This document shows positions 11,110 to 24,226 of a stretch of DNA of 64,000 bases, one piece after another. This stretch comes from Gaeumannomyces sp. JS-464 (lineage: Eukaryota; Ascomycota; Sordariomycetes; Magnaporthales; Magnaporthaceae), in contig NGZR01000002.1 in NCBI GenBank assembly GCA_002197995.1, forward strand, positions 4,030,001 to 4,094,000, given 5' to 3'. The notes beneath the pieces were generated by a model. The model did not search any database. It saw only the letters and a program-made list of their open reading frames with translations, and had not been told where the DNA came from. Positions within the stretch are counted from its first letter, which is position 1. The number at the start of each line of letters is the position of its first letter. The translations under genes and the position numbers were made by a program.

Positions 11110-12312
11110 AGATATCAGTGTCCTTGACATCTGGGGTTGCATTTCACCAGGGATCGTATCAGCGTTATACTCCCATTCTTGGATATGTGCGTGGCATATG
11201 CTTCTCTAACCCATTTGGGTTGGAATCATCGCCAACCGAACGATGGACTGGTGATGACTAGGTACCTAGGTAGATAAGTAGGTAGGTACTTAATCGTTGA
11301 ATGGAGAACAGGCGTCGCAGTCACCGCGAAGTAAAAAAAAAATGCAGTGCACGGAAGCGTCGCACGCTATTTTTCAGACTGACATGCTCGAGCGGTCTTA
11401 CAACACGCATTTTCTCTGGAATGCGCCTGGAAGTGACCAAGATTCGTCGCGATGAAATGGATTGGCTGCGCAAGGCCAGCAAATTTACTTAAAAGTACCC
11501 CCTCGCATCTAGGGTGATGGAGCGCTACGCGAATTTGTCGCGTCAGAGGCCCGCGTCGCGCAGCTCCAGGATGTGCTTTTTCGTACCTCTAGTAGAAGGT
11601 TCCATTTGTTCCTGGTCCAATGGTTGCCTGAGAGCCTGAGTCGCCTTGGGACTCTCCACTCGGGCGGCGAAAAATAAAGGAGTCAAGTCTGCGTGGGGCG
11701 CATCCTAATAAGGTTAGCGTGGCCAGCCACGGCCTGTCGTGTTGCAAAGGTCTCCGAAAAGAAGGGACGTGAGGTTTTCCGCCATTCCTCCCCTTGCCCA
11801 AACCAAAAACATCTTCTCGCACTCCCTCGATAAGCACGCCGCGCCGCCCGCGTCGTGGATCGAGAACCCGGACTGGACACCTCCCTCGTCCCACGAACGA
11901 GCCACCGATCGAAACGCTTTCCGCAACACATCCACGAGCCGAGCGATTAACGCGACCGTGGAGGAGGCGACATCATCCAAGCCTCGCTCCTCTGGGGCGC
12001 CTCCGTCGTGAACGGAGAGGCTTCGTCTTCCCAGAGGCGACGGACACGACGAGCGCGACGACAGCGACCGATTATCGCAGTCTGTCGATCGATTTCCACG
12101 CTGGATTTTCCGAGTCTTAGACTTTTTTAATTTTTTTTTCTTTCTCTTTTTCTTGCCGCACCACTCGCTTTTGTCTTCTCACTTTTCTCTCACCCTTGCC
12201 TTGTCGCGACTTCGCGCGATTTCCTTCCGGCCATCGCGACGCCACTCTTTAATCACTTCCCCGCGCTTCATCCCACTCTCTCATCGTGTGATCCATCGCG
12301 CGCGTTGTCATC
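11110..12312 (+). promoter_or_regulatory. Intergenic region and RPB1 promoter
   Basis: No gene seen. The palindromic TAGGTACCTAGGTAG element is at 11259-11273. From about 12123 to 12260 the plus strand is strongly pyrimidine-rich (T and CT runs), typical of TATA-less core promoters and 5' leaders in filamentous fungi, and leads straight into the RPB1 ATG. Open stretches at 11589-12120 on both strands lack domains. Confidence 0.55.
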
Positions 12313-15300
12313 ATGGCGAACCTCATCTTCGAGCCGTCGTCGGCTCCCCTCAAGACGATTGAGGAGATCCAGTTCGGAGTCCTGTCGCCTGAGGAGACAA
12401 AGAACATGAGTGTCGCGCACATCCAGTACCCAGAGGCTATGGACGACACCCGCACGAAGCCTCGGGAGGGCGGTCTGAACGACCCTCTTCTTGGTTCCGT
12501 GGACCGGCAGTTCAAGTGCAAAACTTGCAACAACTCCATGGCCGAATGTCCTGGCCACTTCGGTCACATTGAGCTTGCCAAACCTGTATACCATCCGGGC
12601 TTCATCAAGAAAACGAAGAAGATACTGGAGATGGTGTGCCACGAGTGCGGCAAGCTGCTATGCGACAAGGTTAGCCTGACTGGGCGCCGCTTGCTGTGTT
12701 TTTCTCGTGCTGACACCCATTACAGGATAACGACGAAGGCTTTTTGGATGCCATCCGGACGCGCGACCCCAAGGTGCGCTTCGCCCGCGTCTGGGCTATG
12801 TGCAAGGATAAGAAGTTCTGTGAGAACGAGACGACCAAGAAGGGTGGCGACAAAGAAGGGTTCGAGTCCTCAAAACCACAAGTCACCAAGGTCCCGCACG
12901 GAGGATGCGGCAGCGCACATCCAGACATACGCCAGAAGGCCTTGGCACTTTTTGCGAGGGTGAAGGGCGAGAATAACGACGAAGAAGGCGCCCAAAAGAA
13001 GGAGATCAAAGACAAGCCAATCTCAGCCGAGACGGCCCACGCTGTCTTCAAGAAGATCTCGGACGAGGATCTGTGGAATATGGGCCTGAACAAGGACTAC
13101 GCACGCCCCGAGTGGCTCATCGTCACAGTACTGCCTGTCCCTCCTCCTCCAGTGCGGCCCAGTATCTCGATGGACGGCACCGGCACAGGAATGCGCAACG
13201 AGGACGACTTGACCTACAAGCTCGGCGATATCATCCGCGCCAACGGAAACGTGAAGCAGGCGATCCAGGATGGCGCGCCGGCCCACATCTGTCTCGAGTT
13301 CGAGGAGCTGCTACAGTACCACGTCGCCACGTACATGGACAACGATATTGCCTCAGTTCCCCGTTCACTCCAAAAGAGCGGTCGCCCGGTCAAGTCCATT
13401 CGCGCTCGTCTCAAGGGCAAGGAGGGTCGTCTGCGTGGTAACCTGATGGGCAAGCGTGTGGATTTCTCAGCTCGCACGGTCATCACTGGTGATGCCAACA
13501 TCTCTCTCGACGAGGTCGGTGTGCCGAGGAGCATTGCTCGGACCCTGTCCTACCCGGAGACGGTCACCCCGTACAACATCAGCCGCCTGCACCAGTACGT
13601 GGCGAATGGGCCTAATGAGCACCCTGGCGCCAAGTATGTGATCAGGAGCGACGGTAGCCGTATCGACCTACGTCACGTCAAGGGGCGCAACGGAATCTCA
13701 CTCGAGTATGGCTGGAAGGTGGAGCGTCACCTGCTCACGGGCGATTATATCATATTCAACCGTCAGCCGTCGCTGCACAAGGAGTCCATGATGGGTCATC
13801 GAGTCCGTGTCATGCCCTACTCGACTTTCCGGCTCAATCTGTCGGTTACGTCGCCCTACAACGCCGATTTCGATGGTGACGAGATGAACCTTCACGTGCC
13901 CCAGACCGAGGAGACGCGCGCTGAGGTGCGGGAACTCTGCATGGTGCCTCTCAACATCGTCTCGCCGCAGCGCAACAGTCCCCTCATGGGTATTGTCCAG
14001 GACACCCTGGCCGGTTGTTACAAGCTGTGCCGGCGTGATGTGTTCCTTAGCAAGAGCAGGTCATGAACATCATGCTCTGGGTTCCGGACTGGGACGGCAT
14101 CATCCCCATGCCCTGCATCCTTCGGCCGCGGCCCCGCTGGACTGGCAAGCAGCTCATCAGCATGATCATCCCCAAGTTTGTCACGACACACACGGGCAAC
14201 GATTTCAACCCTCTCAACGATGACACCCTGATGATCCAGTCGGGTGAGCTTATGTACGGTCTCCTTACCAAGAAGAACGTCGGCGCTTCCTCCGGTGGTA
14301 TCATCCACATTTGCTACAACGAACAAGGCCCGGACAGCGCCATGGCCTTCCTGAACGGCTGCCAGCGTGTGGTCAACTACATGCTTCTGCACTATGGTCA
14401 CAGCATCGGTATCGGTGATACGATTCCCGATCAGGTCACGATCGCGAAGATCCAGGCGCACATCACGGAGCAGAAGGCCGAGGTCGCGGAGCTCACTCAG
14501 GCGGCCACCACCAACACTCTGGAGGCTCTTCCCGGCATGAATATCCGCGAAACATTCGAGAGCAAGGTCTCAAAGGCCCTCAACACGGCCCGTGAGAAGG
14601 CTGGCACCACGACTGAGAAGAGTTTGAAGGACCTGAACAACGCCGTGACCATGTCCCGGTCCGGTTCGAAGGGCTCAGCTATCAACATTTCGCAGATGAC
14701 GGCGCTGGTGGGTCAGCAGATTGTTGAGGGCAAGCGTATTCCCTTTGGGTTCAAATACCGGACCCTGCCGCACTTCACCAAAGACGATTACTCGCCAGAG
14801 GCGCGTGGTTTCGTAGAGAACTCGTACCTGCGTGGTCTGACGCCAACCGAGTTCTTTTTCCACGCCATGGCTGGTCGAGAGGGTCTGATCGACACGGCCG
14901 TCAAGACGGCAGAAACGGGTTACATCCAGCGACGTTTGGTCAAGGCCCTCGAAGACGTTAGCGCCAAGTACGACGGCACTGTGCGGAACTCGCTCGGCGA
15001 TATTATCCAGTTCATCTATGGCGAGGACGGCCTCGATGGTATGCACATCGAGAAGCAGAAGATGGACCACCTTAATTGCTCGCAGGCGCAGTTCGACGCC
15101 ATGTTCAAGATGGATGTCATGAGCGAGAGCCGCACCAGCGACTTGAACGCGCTCGAGTACGGTAACGAGATCTTTGGCGATGCCGTGGCGCAGCAGCTGC
15201 TAGATGCCGAGTACGAAGCCGTCCTGGAAGACCGCAAGCTTGTGCGCCGGATCAACTACAAGAAGAAGGACGACAATGATATGCAGCTACCGCTCAACGT

Positions 15301-17805
15301 GAACCGCGTGATCGAAAACTCCAAGAAGCTATTCAAGCTGGATTCAGCGCAGCGCAGCGACCTTCGCCCGCAGGATGTCATCCCGGCGGTCCAGGGCTTC
15401 CTCAACCGCATGGTGGTGGTGCGCGGTGATGATGACATTTCCAAGGAGGCCGACTACAACTCGACCATCCTCTTCAAGGCGCAGCTGCGTTCTCGGCTGT
15501 CCTTCAAGCGCCTGGCGGTGCGCGAGCGCCTCAGCAAGATTGCCTTCGACCACGTCGTTGGCGAGATGGAGAGCCGCTGGCAGCGGTCCATGGTCAACCC
15601 TGGTGAGATGGTTGGTGTGCTGGCCGCGCAGTCCATCGGCGAGCCCGCGACGCAGATGACGCTCAACACGTTCCATTTCACGGGTATCTCGTCCAAGAAC
15701 GTCACGCTTGGTGTGCCGCGTCTCAAGGAAATTCTCAACGTGTCAAAGGACATCAAGACGCCCGGCATGATCGTCCGGCTCGACCCTGACTTCTACCCGG
15801 AGCCGATCCAGGAACACGCCAAGACGCTGCGTAGCTTGGTCGAGCACACGAACCTGCGGTCAGTGAGCGCCATGACGGAGATTTACTACGACCCGGACAT
15901 CAGGAGCACAACGATCGAGGAGGACCAGGACACGATCGACGGCCACTACCTCATCCCCGAGGAGTCGGCGAGCGAGCCCGAGTTCCAGTCGCGCTGGGTG
16001 CTGCGTCTGACACTGGATCGGCAGAAGATGCTGGACAAGGGCCTGCGCATTGAGGATGTGGCGGCTCGTATCAAGAGCGAATATTCGAACGACCTGGTGG
16101 TGATCCACAGCGACAACAACGCGCCCGAGCAGGTGATCCGCATGCGCGCCGTCAACACGGACTCGGAGAAGGACGAGGACGGCGGCGGCATCGAGGACGA
16201 CGTCATGCTCAAGCGCCTCGAGTCGCACATGCTGGACACGCTCACGCTGCGCGGTGTGCCGGGCATTGAGCGAGCTTTCCTCAACAAGGACACCAAGCTC
16301 TACGTCAAGCCCGACGGGTCGCTGCTCAACAGCAAGGACGCGCCCGAGTGCGAGGAATGGTACCTCGATACGCAGGGCACGTCGCTCCGGCAGGTGCTTG
16401 CCGTAGACGGCGTCGACCGGGTGCGGTCGGGCACCAACGACCTGCACCAGATCGTCGAGATGCTGGGCATCGAGGCGGCGCGAACGGCGCTGCTGGGAGA
16501 GCTGACGCAGGTGCTGGCGTTCGACGGTTCGTACGTCAACCACCGCCATCTTGCTCTGCTGGTAGACGTCATGACGTACCGTGGCAGCATCGCGGCCGTG
16601 ACGCGACACGGCATCAACCGCGCCGACACAGGTGCCCTGATGCGTTGTTCCTTCGAGGAGACAGTCGAGATCCTTCTCGAGGCGGCGTCGATCGGCGAGC
16701 TGGACGACTGCCGAGGAATCTCGGAGAACGTCATGCTCGGGCAGCTGGCGCCCATGGGCACGGGCGCGTTCGAGGTGCTGCTGGACCCCAAGATGCTCGA
16801 CACGGTCATCTCGGACAACTCGCGCATGGGCCTGATGCCCGGCCTCACCATCAAGGGCTCGCAGGCCGAGGGCGCGGCCACGCCCTACGACACGGGCTCG
16901 CCCATGGCTGACTCGGGCTACCTGGGCATGAGCTCGCCCCATGGGCAACTTCTCCCCCATCATGAGCGGCGGCTCCGACTCCCCCAGCGGATTCGAGACG
17001 GCCTATGGCGACCCCTTCAGGGGCCTCAACACGCGCCTACGGCGCCGCCGCGAGCCCCAGGGCCACCAGCCCCTTCAGCACGTCTCCAACCTCGCCTTTC
17101 AGTGCCAACTACGGCGGCTACTCGCCATCCTCTCCCGCCGGCTACTCGCCCTCGTCACCCATGCTGGACATGTCGGGCCGTTACGCCTCGTCGCCAAGCT
17201 TCAGCCCCTCGTCCCCGTCCTTCCGCCTCGCCCGTCCGGCTTCCGTGCTACCAACCCGACGAGCCCCAGCTACAGCCCAACATCACCGGGCTACTCGCCA
17301 GCCTCGCCCAGTGGTGGTGGTGCCAAGCACTACTCGCCCACGTCGCCCAACCAGTTCAACTCCCCGACCTCGCCGTCGTACTCGCCCGTCAGTCCAGGCT
17401 ACAGCCCAGCGTCGCCCAACCTCCATGCGACATCACCAAACTACTCTCCCGCCTCGCCGAAATGGTCTCCCACGTCCCCGACCGGCGCCTACTCTCCCAC
17501 AAGCCCTGCTCTCCACAGGTCGCCTGCTCAGAACCAGTCGCCCACCAGCCCTGGTTATTCGCCTAGTGTAAGTGACGAGCTACCTCCTGATGTGTCTGGC
17601 GATGAACAATTCGACTAACTTGCATCTCTTGGACAGTCTCCTACCTTCTCCCCCAGAACCCCCGGTGGGCGAGGCGCCGGTGGAGCCCAGGACTCATAGT
17701 ATGTCGCTGATCCAAAGGATGCTACCACAAACCCTTGTATCCTCGACTGAGCAGCCACTAACGTCATGTGTCCCCAGCTCACCGACTTCTCCAGGCCACG
17801 AGTAA
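12313..17805 (+). CDS. RPB1: RNA polymerase II largest subunit RPB1 (four apparent frame breaks)
   Basis: Exons: 12313-12669, 12726-17567, 17637-17698 and 17778-17805, with good GT/AG sites and matching phases. It encodes about 1762 residues when frame breaks are allowed for. It is the catalytic subunit of RNA polymerase II. Seen: the clamp zinc site [17 protein letters not shown], the second zinc knuckle CHECGKLLC, the active-site loop [10 protein letters not shown] (about 13860-13889), the bridge-helix/trigger-loop region with [20 protein letters not shown], and a C-terminal domain of YSPTSPS-like repeats. Apparent breaks: one base missing at about 14054 (LSKEQ expected), one base extra in the C run at 16937-16940, one extra near 17030-17040, and one missing near 17220-17245. 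Their sum is zero and the gene closes exactly. Loss of RPB1 would be lethal, so errors in the sequence are far more likely than decay. Confidence 0.95.
17005..17805 (+). repeat. RPB1 C-terminal domain repeats, short and degenerate
   Basis: About 16-19 heptad-like units are visible, such as [49 protein letters not shown] and AYSPTSP. Few match the full YSPTSPS consensus, and spacers such as GGGAK and NLHAT interrupt them. The last two units are split by the final two introns, and the protein ends [10 protein letters not shown]. Confidence 0.85.
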
Positions 17806-18634
17806 TTGCCGCATGTCTGGATTTACTTGTTTCATAATGTATAAGGCGCTCTCACGCGCCTCTCAAGATTCCCAAACTTTTCTCATCGTGACCATAGAAC
17901 ATGGCTTGAAACATGGCCATTAGATGTACAGGAGAGGCTTTCTCTCCCTTTATTTTTCAAAGCCCCCAATCAAAATTGCACGAGCCCGAGACTGTCGATG
18001 AGCGGAAGGAGGACAGGCTAGAGACGACCAGGGAAGACTTATTGTGTCTGAGCGGGAGACAGGGGCGGGGGACCAAAAGCATGAAATGCTCTCCACGGGC
18101 AAGGAGGGTGTCTGCAAACCGATTGTACTGTACATTATAACGTGCGGAGGCGCGGTGCTGAGTGGAATACAGCAAGGGTGCATCGTTTTTTTTCTTTCAT
18201 TTTCTTTCTCCTTTTCCTTCTCCTTGCTGTCTCCTCTCCGTTGCCCTCTCTTTGTTGTTTTTCGCGGAGAGATTCTTTCTTTCCTGAGGTTGACTTCTCC
18301 CGAATTTCTTCTTGATTATTCCCCTTTCTTTTTCTTCTTTTGACAGATCAGCCAGGCGAACCAAGTCGAACTCAGACCGATGACTAAAAGAAAACAAACA
18401 ACTTTGACAATCTCTCAGTATATCAGCCTGGATTGCTGACCTGTGCATGTGTACAAGAAAGGGTCTAAGCCACAGTTAAGCCAGAAAACAGGAGGGCAAA
18501 ACCAGTTGGCCGCGCGAGGAGACGGTCCAAGGCAGCCTGTTTGCTCCCTATTCAGCAGCTCGCTGGAATGATTCCCCTTTGTGGTTCCTCGTCTTGGCTC
18601 CAGAGCAGCTCGTATTCCCCTGGTAGTTCTTCGG

Positions 18635-18656
18635 CCCCCCCCCCCCCCCCCCCCCC
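18635..18656 (+). repeat. Homopolymer run of 22 C
   Basis: An uninterrupted C tract in non-coding sequence. The true length is uncertain given the homopolymer errors elsewhere in the window. Confidence 0.85.
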
Positions 18657-19981
18657 TTGCCTTGACCTCGGGGCGGCTCGCCTCTCCTCTGCTCTCGGGG
18701 TGACTGCTGAAGCTCTGTTGGCTCTCCATTCCTCGGGTGGAGCTTGTGATAATAACAACCAACCATGCATCCATCCAATACGGAATGTCTTTGGGGACAA
18801 CGACGGCACTAACGCAAGAGAGCGCGGCCCCTGCCTGATCGTCTCCGCCCTGGTTTGAGTTGGACCTCGGGGGAGGTCCGACCATCCTGAGCGCCACGGA
18901 TGAACCAAACTTGGTGAGGCCTTTTCGTTGCATTGCCTTGCAATGGGCAGGTGACTAGGTGTGCAGGTGGACAGGTAGGTAGGGTGTGGCAATGGAGATT
19001 GGGGAGGTATATATCAACCCTCGCCACGTCTTTCTATACGACCACGCCCTCAGCTAAGCGCCCATTGCACGCCACCGGCGTGCCCGCGTCCCACAGCTTC
19101 TCACTCCCCTTGTGCCGGGCGCATGTTATGGTAAGGGTGAAGGGCAGAAGTGATTTTACACCCTCTTCTGATAGACCCTCGTTAGTGTGTTGCTGCCATG
19201 GTCCTCGCTGGCTTGTCCGTATAAATGATGTAAGAGTGGCAGGGGAGGCATTTGCCAAACGGTTCCGACAAGCCTCCGTGTCTCCCCAAGGCCGAGAGCA
19301 CGGGTGCACATGACGGAGCTATGATGTGTCCAACATCGCTCACCGGTGCAGACTTCCGAGAGACGGTAGCCCGTATGGCACTGCGAGGGAGACGGGAAAG
19401 TGGGTGGCGTGTGAGGACGGGGGGGTGGTGTGTGTATGTCAAGTAAGATGTGTGTCTAGCTCCAAGGGGCGTGCGCTCTTGGGTCACCGCCTCTCATTGC
19501 CAGAACAAGAGACCAACACGAGTGAGTATGACTGAGTGTGTGAGTGTAGGTGTATCGATGGTGTGTATGTCAGAGGGTGTCCGCTACGAGCCCGACCAGG
19601 TAGGGGTATGACTGAGAAGCAGCTAACGGGGAATAACACAGAGGAAAGCGAGCGAGGGGTAGAATCAAAGTGGTCGGCGAGGCAGGTAAAGCCATGGCTT
19701 CATTCATGCTAGCTGTCTGCAAGCCGTCGCCGGAACGAAATTCCGCGGTAGGCTGATAGTCACCAGGGCCGCGTTCGCGACTCGGCTGGGTAGCAGGGCA
19801 GACACCTCGGGTGTGGTTTACGCCGTTGCGCTTGGCTTTTTTTTTTTTTTCTTTTTTTTTTGTTGTTGTTCTTTCTTTCTGCCTCTCCATTGTCTCGTCC
19901 CTTGTCGGGGTCGCAAGCGCGGTTCCAACAGCCGCGACGTTGTGATATGAACCGCCAGGGCGGGACGCGACCAAGGGTGTA

Positions 19982-20026
19982 TGTGTGGTTTGTGTGGTTT
20001 GTGTGGTTTGTGTGGTTTGTGTGTTT
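19982..20026 (+). repeat. Nine-base minisatellite (TGTGTGGTT), about five copies
   Basis: Direct tandem repeat with four exact copies and a fifth that differs by one base. The multiple-of-three period keeps frames open on both strands but no gene is supported. Confidence 0.85.
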
Positions 20027-22075
20027 GGTGACGGCGCCTAGCTGATGCAACCCACAATCACAACTCGCCAGGTCGCCGATGGAACAAAAAAAAAAAAAAA
20101 AAAAGACAGGGGTCCAGGGAGCACGTCCAAAGAAGGTGCGTCGGCGCCAATTGCCGCGCGATTGCGGCTGCGCGCCTGTCGTGGTTTTGGGGCTCGAGGG
20201 CGGCCAATAAGAGCCCGCTGCCACCCCCTTCTCAACGGCGGCTCGTCCCCACTATCCACCCCAAGCGACCCCATTGGCGCCCGTCTAAGTGGACGACAGC
20301 CTTAAGTCGGCTACGTGCGCGGCGTTGTCGAGCTGCCATCCGCGATGTCGTCGCGACTGCCGGAGCTCTCTCCTTTTCCTTACATACCGCCGGCGGCTAT
20401 CAGACCATTAGGAGACTGCTCGCAGCCCGCTGGGGTCTCGTCGGGGAGGGGGGATGTCGTGTCGAGCCCGCGCTCGTCCAATCGCCGGGCAGGCCCCCAA
20501 GCTCGTCCCTAGTCCGCCGTATTCCAGCCAAGCCGATATCGAGCATGGCTGGCACTTAACCCCATCAACATGGCTCTCGGGATGCATGTTGGCCCGCGGG
20601 GTTTACCAAGGCATGGAGCACTCCGCTGGGCATGCCGATCCAGCTAACAAGCCGGCGGTGCTTCTGATGGGGGGAAGCACCCTGTCCGGGCCAATGCAAC
20701 TGTGCGTGGCTGTCACAGGACGAAATGAGCACCTTTCCTGATGGCAGGTGCCCAAGACTCGGCGGGCACCTACCCCTCTGTTGCGGCCCATCACAAACGA
20801 AGCATGGGTTGGGTTCGAACCAAGGCCCCTTTCATATGCCTCCTGCTTGCAGTATCACGCTAGTGGCTGTCGGTTGGTGCAGCAGCATGACAAGGCGTTC
20901 GACTTGCACACCGTCGTTGCACCCACCTGATGCAAGCGAAGGGGGTTGAGCGAGTCGGCTGAGCACGGCACGCCTACCGCAGCCCCTGCTCCAAGCCGTC
21001 ACACCCGAGTCGGTCTCGGCTGCGTATCCTCTTAGGTCCGGGCCGTAACATAGGAAAGATCGACCAGCTAACGAGAGAGATCAACCGACTGGGAATGCCG
21101 AGATGAGGGATATTCTGACCCTGGGCTCAAGCAGCCCTCTTTCCCTTTGACCCCTAACACCCATTTGGGGTAGCAGATGGGGCGAGGAGGCGTTGCCTTC
21201 CCCCGCGCGCATCTCTGCATCCCGGGGAATCACATAGGCAGAAGCAGGCAGGCCCTCGGCTCTCAGCTAGCCAGGCAAACCTTTTGTTGGGCTGAGCCTG
21301 ACAGCTTGCGCTAGCCACTTGTAATTCGCAACTCACCTCATACAGCATACAGACTGTAGAGGCCAGCGGCTCTCGCGTCTTGGAGGCTATGATGGGGCTT
21401 TGGTATCAGGCACGGCTCCGACGGCGACTGCCTCGGCCCCGTCAGGCGTCGGTGGCGCAAACACCAGTGCCGGTTCGGGACGACGCAGCGTCCAGGTGGC
21501 TGATCTGGTGAGCTGGCAATACCCATGGCGTGCCGAGAAGCCCGACCTTGAGCTGTTGTCGGAGAAGGATTCCCGTGCCAACGGGCTCAGCCGCCAACTG
21601 TGCGATACAACAATAGTGCAGGCTCATCGATGATCGAGAGTGCGGCGCTCAGGGAGGGGCAAGTGTTGGTGTTGGTTTTGGTCACGACGCGGCTATGGCG
21701 GATGTGGTCGGCTATGGAGATGGTGCGGGTGGACAAGGGGCGTCAAACAGCCGAAGAAGCGCCACGACACAGCTATGGCCGAGACGGGGACGTCTCTCCG
21801 AGATGAGCATGCCACGGCGGTCGTTGTGGGTAGCCGTAATGCAAGCGAAAACCAACGGCAAGAAGAGACGCAGACAAACGCGGTTGAGGCGAGGACGCGT
21901 GCCGAGGTGGAGTCAAGCCAGCTCGGCTGCGCTTACGCAGGCCGGTTGGTAGCCAGTTTGGCTCGTCCGTCGCCGGCTGTTTGCTGCTTGGGATGGAGGG
22001 TGTGCGTTTGTGTACCTGGAGCTGGAACAGGGGTGGCCGTCGACCTGCCGAACTAGGGCATATCGGGTTGCATGT

Positions 22076-22076
<1 letters not shown>

Positions 22077-22118
<42 letters not shown>
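22077..22118 (+). repeat. CA/TG microsatellite, 21 units
   Basis: An uninterrupted alternation of C and A over 42 bases. Such a tract is polymorphic and could form Z-DNA. It is in non-coding sequence. Confidence 0.9.
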
Positions 22119-22119
<1 letters not shown>

Positions 22120-23018
22120 TTTAGCTGCCACGGCGTGGAAGGTGTGGGAACATCGTTTCCAGGCCTCCCGGCTCCTTTAGCTTGAGTTTGGGTACTGGTG
22201 AGCTGAGCAGGACCCACGCGCGGGCTGGGCTTGGTGTTGGCAGCATGGTTTTCTTTCTTTGCTTCTTTTTGGGTTTGTCGAATGCATTTCCGCCTTGAAA
22301 TTTTGTTGTTGTTCTGACTGTGCTCAGTGGAAGGTTTTGATGGGTCCAGGTCACCTACCATGCTACCTCGGGCGAGGAGCATGAGGTGCGTGCAGGTGCG
22401 TGCTGGGTTCGGGCTGTTTGCCCACCTTATCTAGCCTCTGCTAAGGTTACCGATCCGACAGGAGCCACCCCACTGCGGAGCTCGTCCAATCGAGCCTCTG
22501 CCTTCCCCACCATCATCCCAACTCGAGCCAGTGCTCGGCACCTGCACGGCCAGGATTACACGTGATGCGACCTTCCTGCGACCGCCCGCAAAAGCCACGG
22601 CGATCAACAGGAACGTCAACCAAGACTTTCAGTTTGGTATGACCGGTCGGTGCCTTGCTCCAGTGAGCGAGGAGCAGTGAGGCGATGCTGCACGCATGGG
22701 TCACGCCGAGCCTTTTCTTTTTCTCGTCACCCTCTGGGCTGGCCGGTGACATGGCAAATTGAGGAGGGAGACAATCAAACAGTCAAAGGCTGCCCCGATG
22801 CGTGTTACCTGGGGGATATTGTGGATCCTGACCAGAATTGGCCAGGACAAAAAAATCCGTGTACCGGCGGGGTAGCTGACATGGGGGTTTTCATGGGAAC
22901 CACCCGCTTTGAAGTCGGGACCGAAAGGTGGTGGTGGGTGATTTCGATGCTGGGTGCGTGTCTGGGTGCCTGCCCGTGCTGACCAGCCAGTTGAGATGCT
23001 CGAGGCCGACCGGTCTGC

Positions 23019-23063
23019 TAGGTACCTAGGTAGGTAGGTAGGTAGGTAGGTACCTACCTAGGT
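23019..23063. repeat. TAGG-rich palindromic element (TAGGTACCTAGG family)
   Basis: It starts TAGGTACCTAGG, continues as tandem TAGG units and ends TAGGTACCTACCTAGGT. The ends are inverted repeats, so the whole 45 bases can fold on itself. It is the longest example of a motif found in many intergenic regions of this window. Confidence 0.75.
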
Positions 23064-24226
23064 GGCTGGGAGGGTACTATCACCTATCCCTGTGCGGGAA
23101 GGACCCGTTCTTTGTTTGGCTCAGTGCATCCTGCCTGCACCCCTCCTGCCACTCCCCTTGCCCACCCCATCATTCTGGATTTTTTCTGGCAAATCGTTCG
23201 CTACCAACAGACGATGCACAGCACGCGGGGGCTCTGTCGATCAAATCAAAGCCACCCGACCCGACTTTGTCGGTCGACTGACATCTGCCACCCCATCCGC
23301 GCCACCCCTGCCACTCACTCACAGAATCACCGCCAAGCCCACACGGCACCGCAGATGCGACCTTGTGGCCTTGACCAAGGCGAGGAGATGCCTAGTCCTG
23401 CCGTGCTCCATCCACACTGCCCTTGGGCAACGTGGGAGAGATGTGCGCACTACATCTCTGATGGCCGCTCGGTTTTGCGACGCACGCCACGCGACTTTGA
23501 AACCATGGGCCAAACCTCGGTTGGTATCTATGCAAAGGCAACAATGCTCAATTGTGTACAACATGGCGATGATTCGACTGCTGCCTGCTGGTCTATCTGA
23601 GAAAATACATGAATGAAAGAGAAAAACAAAGGGGAAAGAAATAAAGATGGCTGGTCATGACTTCCACGATGGAAGTGGGACGTGCTGGGTTGGCAAGAGT
23701 GACGAAAGAATGTAAAGAAGAGTAAACAGAAAACAGAAAAAGAAAAAAAAAAAGGCAGAAAAAACCGCAAGCACGACGAAAAATACGAGCTAAAAACAAT
23801 CTCTAGTGAACAGGAAGTGCAGAAGAATGAAATGAAAGCGAGGCGAGACGACGGCCAAGTGGCATAAAAAAAAACCTTGAAATGGATATTGAAGGAGAGA
23901 AGGAAGAAAATGAGGGGGAAAAAGCTAGGACTTGTGGTTGGTTGAAAGAAGGTGGTGGAAGTCCTAGAAAGAACGAAGGAACAAAAAGAAGAAGAAAAGA
24001 GCAAGAAAGGTGTGCAGGAATTCCGGTGACCACAGTGGTGAGTTGTGTGGTGCCGAACATGGCGACGATTGCTCGTCTTCAGGTCTATTGTGTCCTAGGT
24101 AAGCCGTTGGCCTTCGCTCATTGCAGAGGCTCCAACCGGATGTCAGTACCTTCTTCGCCACATGCCCGAGTGCTGGGACAGGCCGGCTCGGAACTCACCC
24201 AACAAAGAACGGGTTCGAACGGTCAT

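Larger units (their letters stand above)
17806..24226. other. Gene-poor tract, left part
   Basis: After the RPB1 3' flank I see no gene with domains, splice structure or sustained coding character. The tract carries a CT-rich stretch (18180-18340), a run of 22 C (18635-18656), T and A runs (about 19838-19860, 20086-20104), a nine-base minisatellite (19982-20026), a CA dinucleotide tract (22077-22118), a TAGG-rich palindrome (23019-23063) and an A/G-rich stretch (23600-24010). Base composition is not AT-rich, so RIP-mutated transposon remnants are unlikely. Confidence 0.55.

Noticed and set aside
15860..16963. Long antisense frame inside RPB1
   Set aside because: A GC-rich shadow of the RPB1 coding strand.
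19860..20045. Possible NHT-repeat protein on the minus strand
   Set aside because: It only translates the nine-base minisatellite and flanking A run.
20805..20830. tRNA B-box-like sequence GGGTTCGAACC
   Set aside because: No A box, cloverleaf or acceptor stem could be drawn around it; similar strings at 24205 and 28917 fail the same way.
23528..24004. Hydrophobic minus-strand frame of 158 codons, Phe/Ser-rich
   Set aside because: It is a translation of a CT-rich stretch, not a membrane protein; no helix periodicity or charge pattern.
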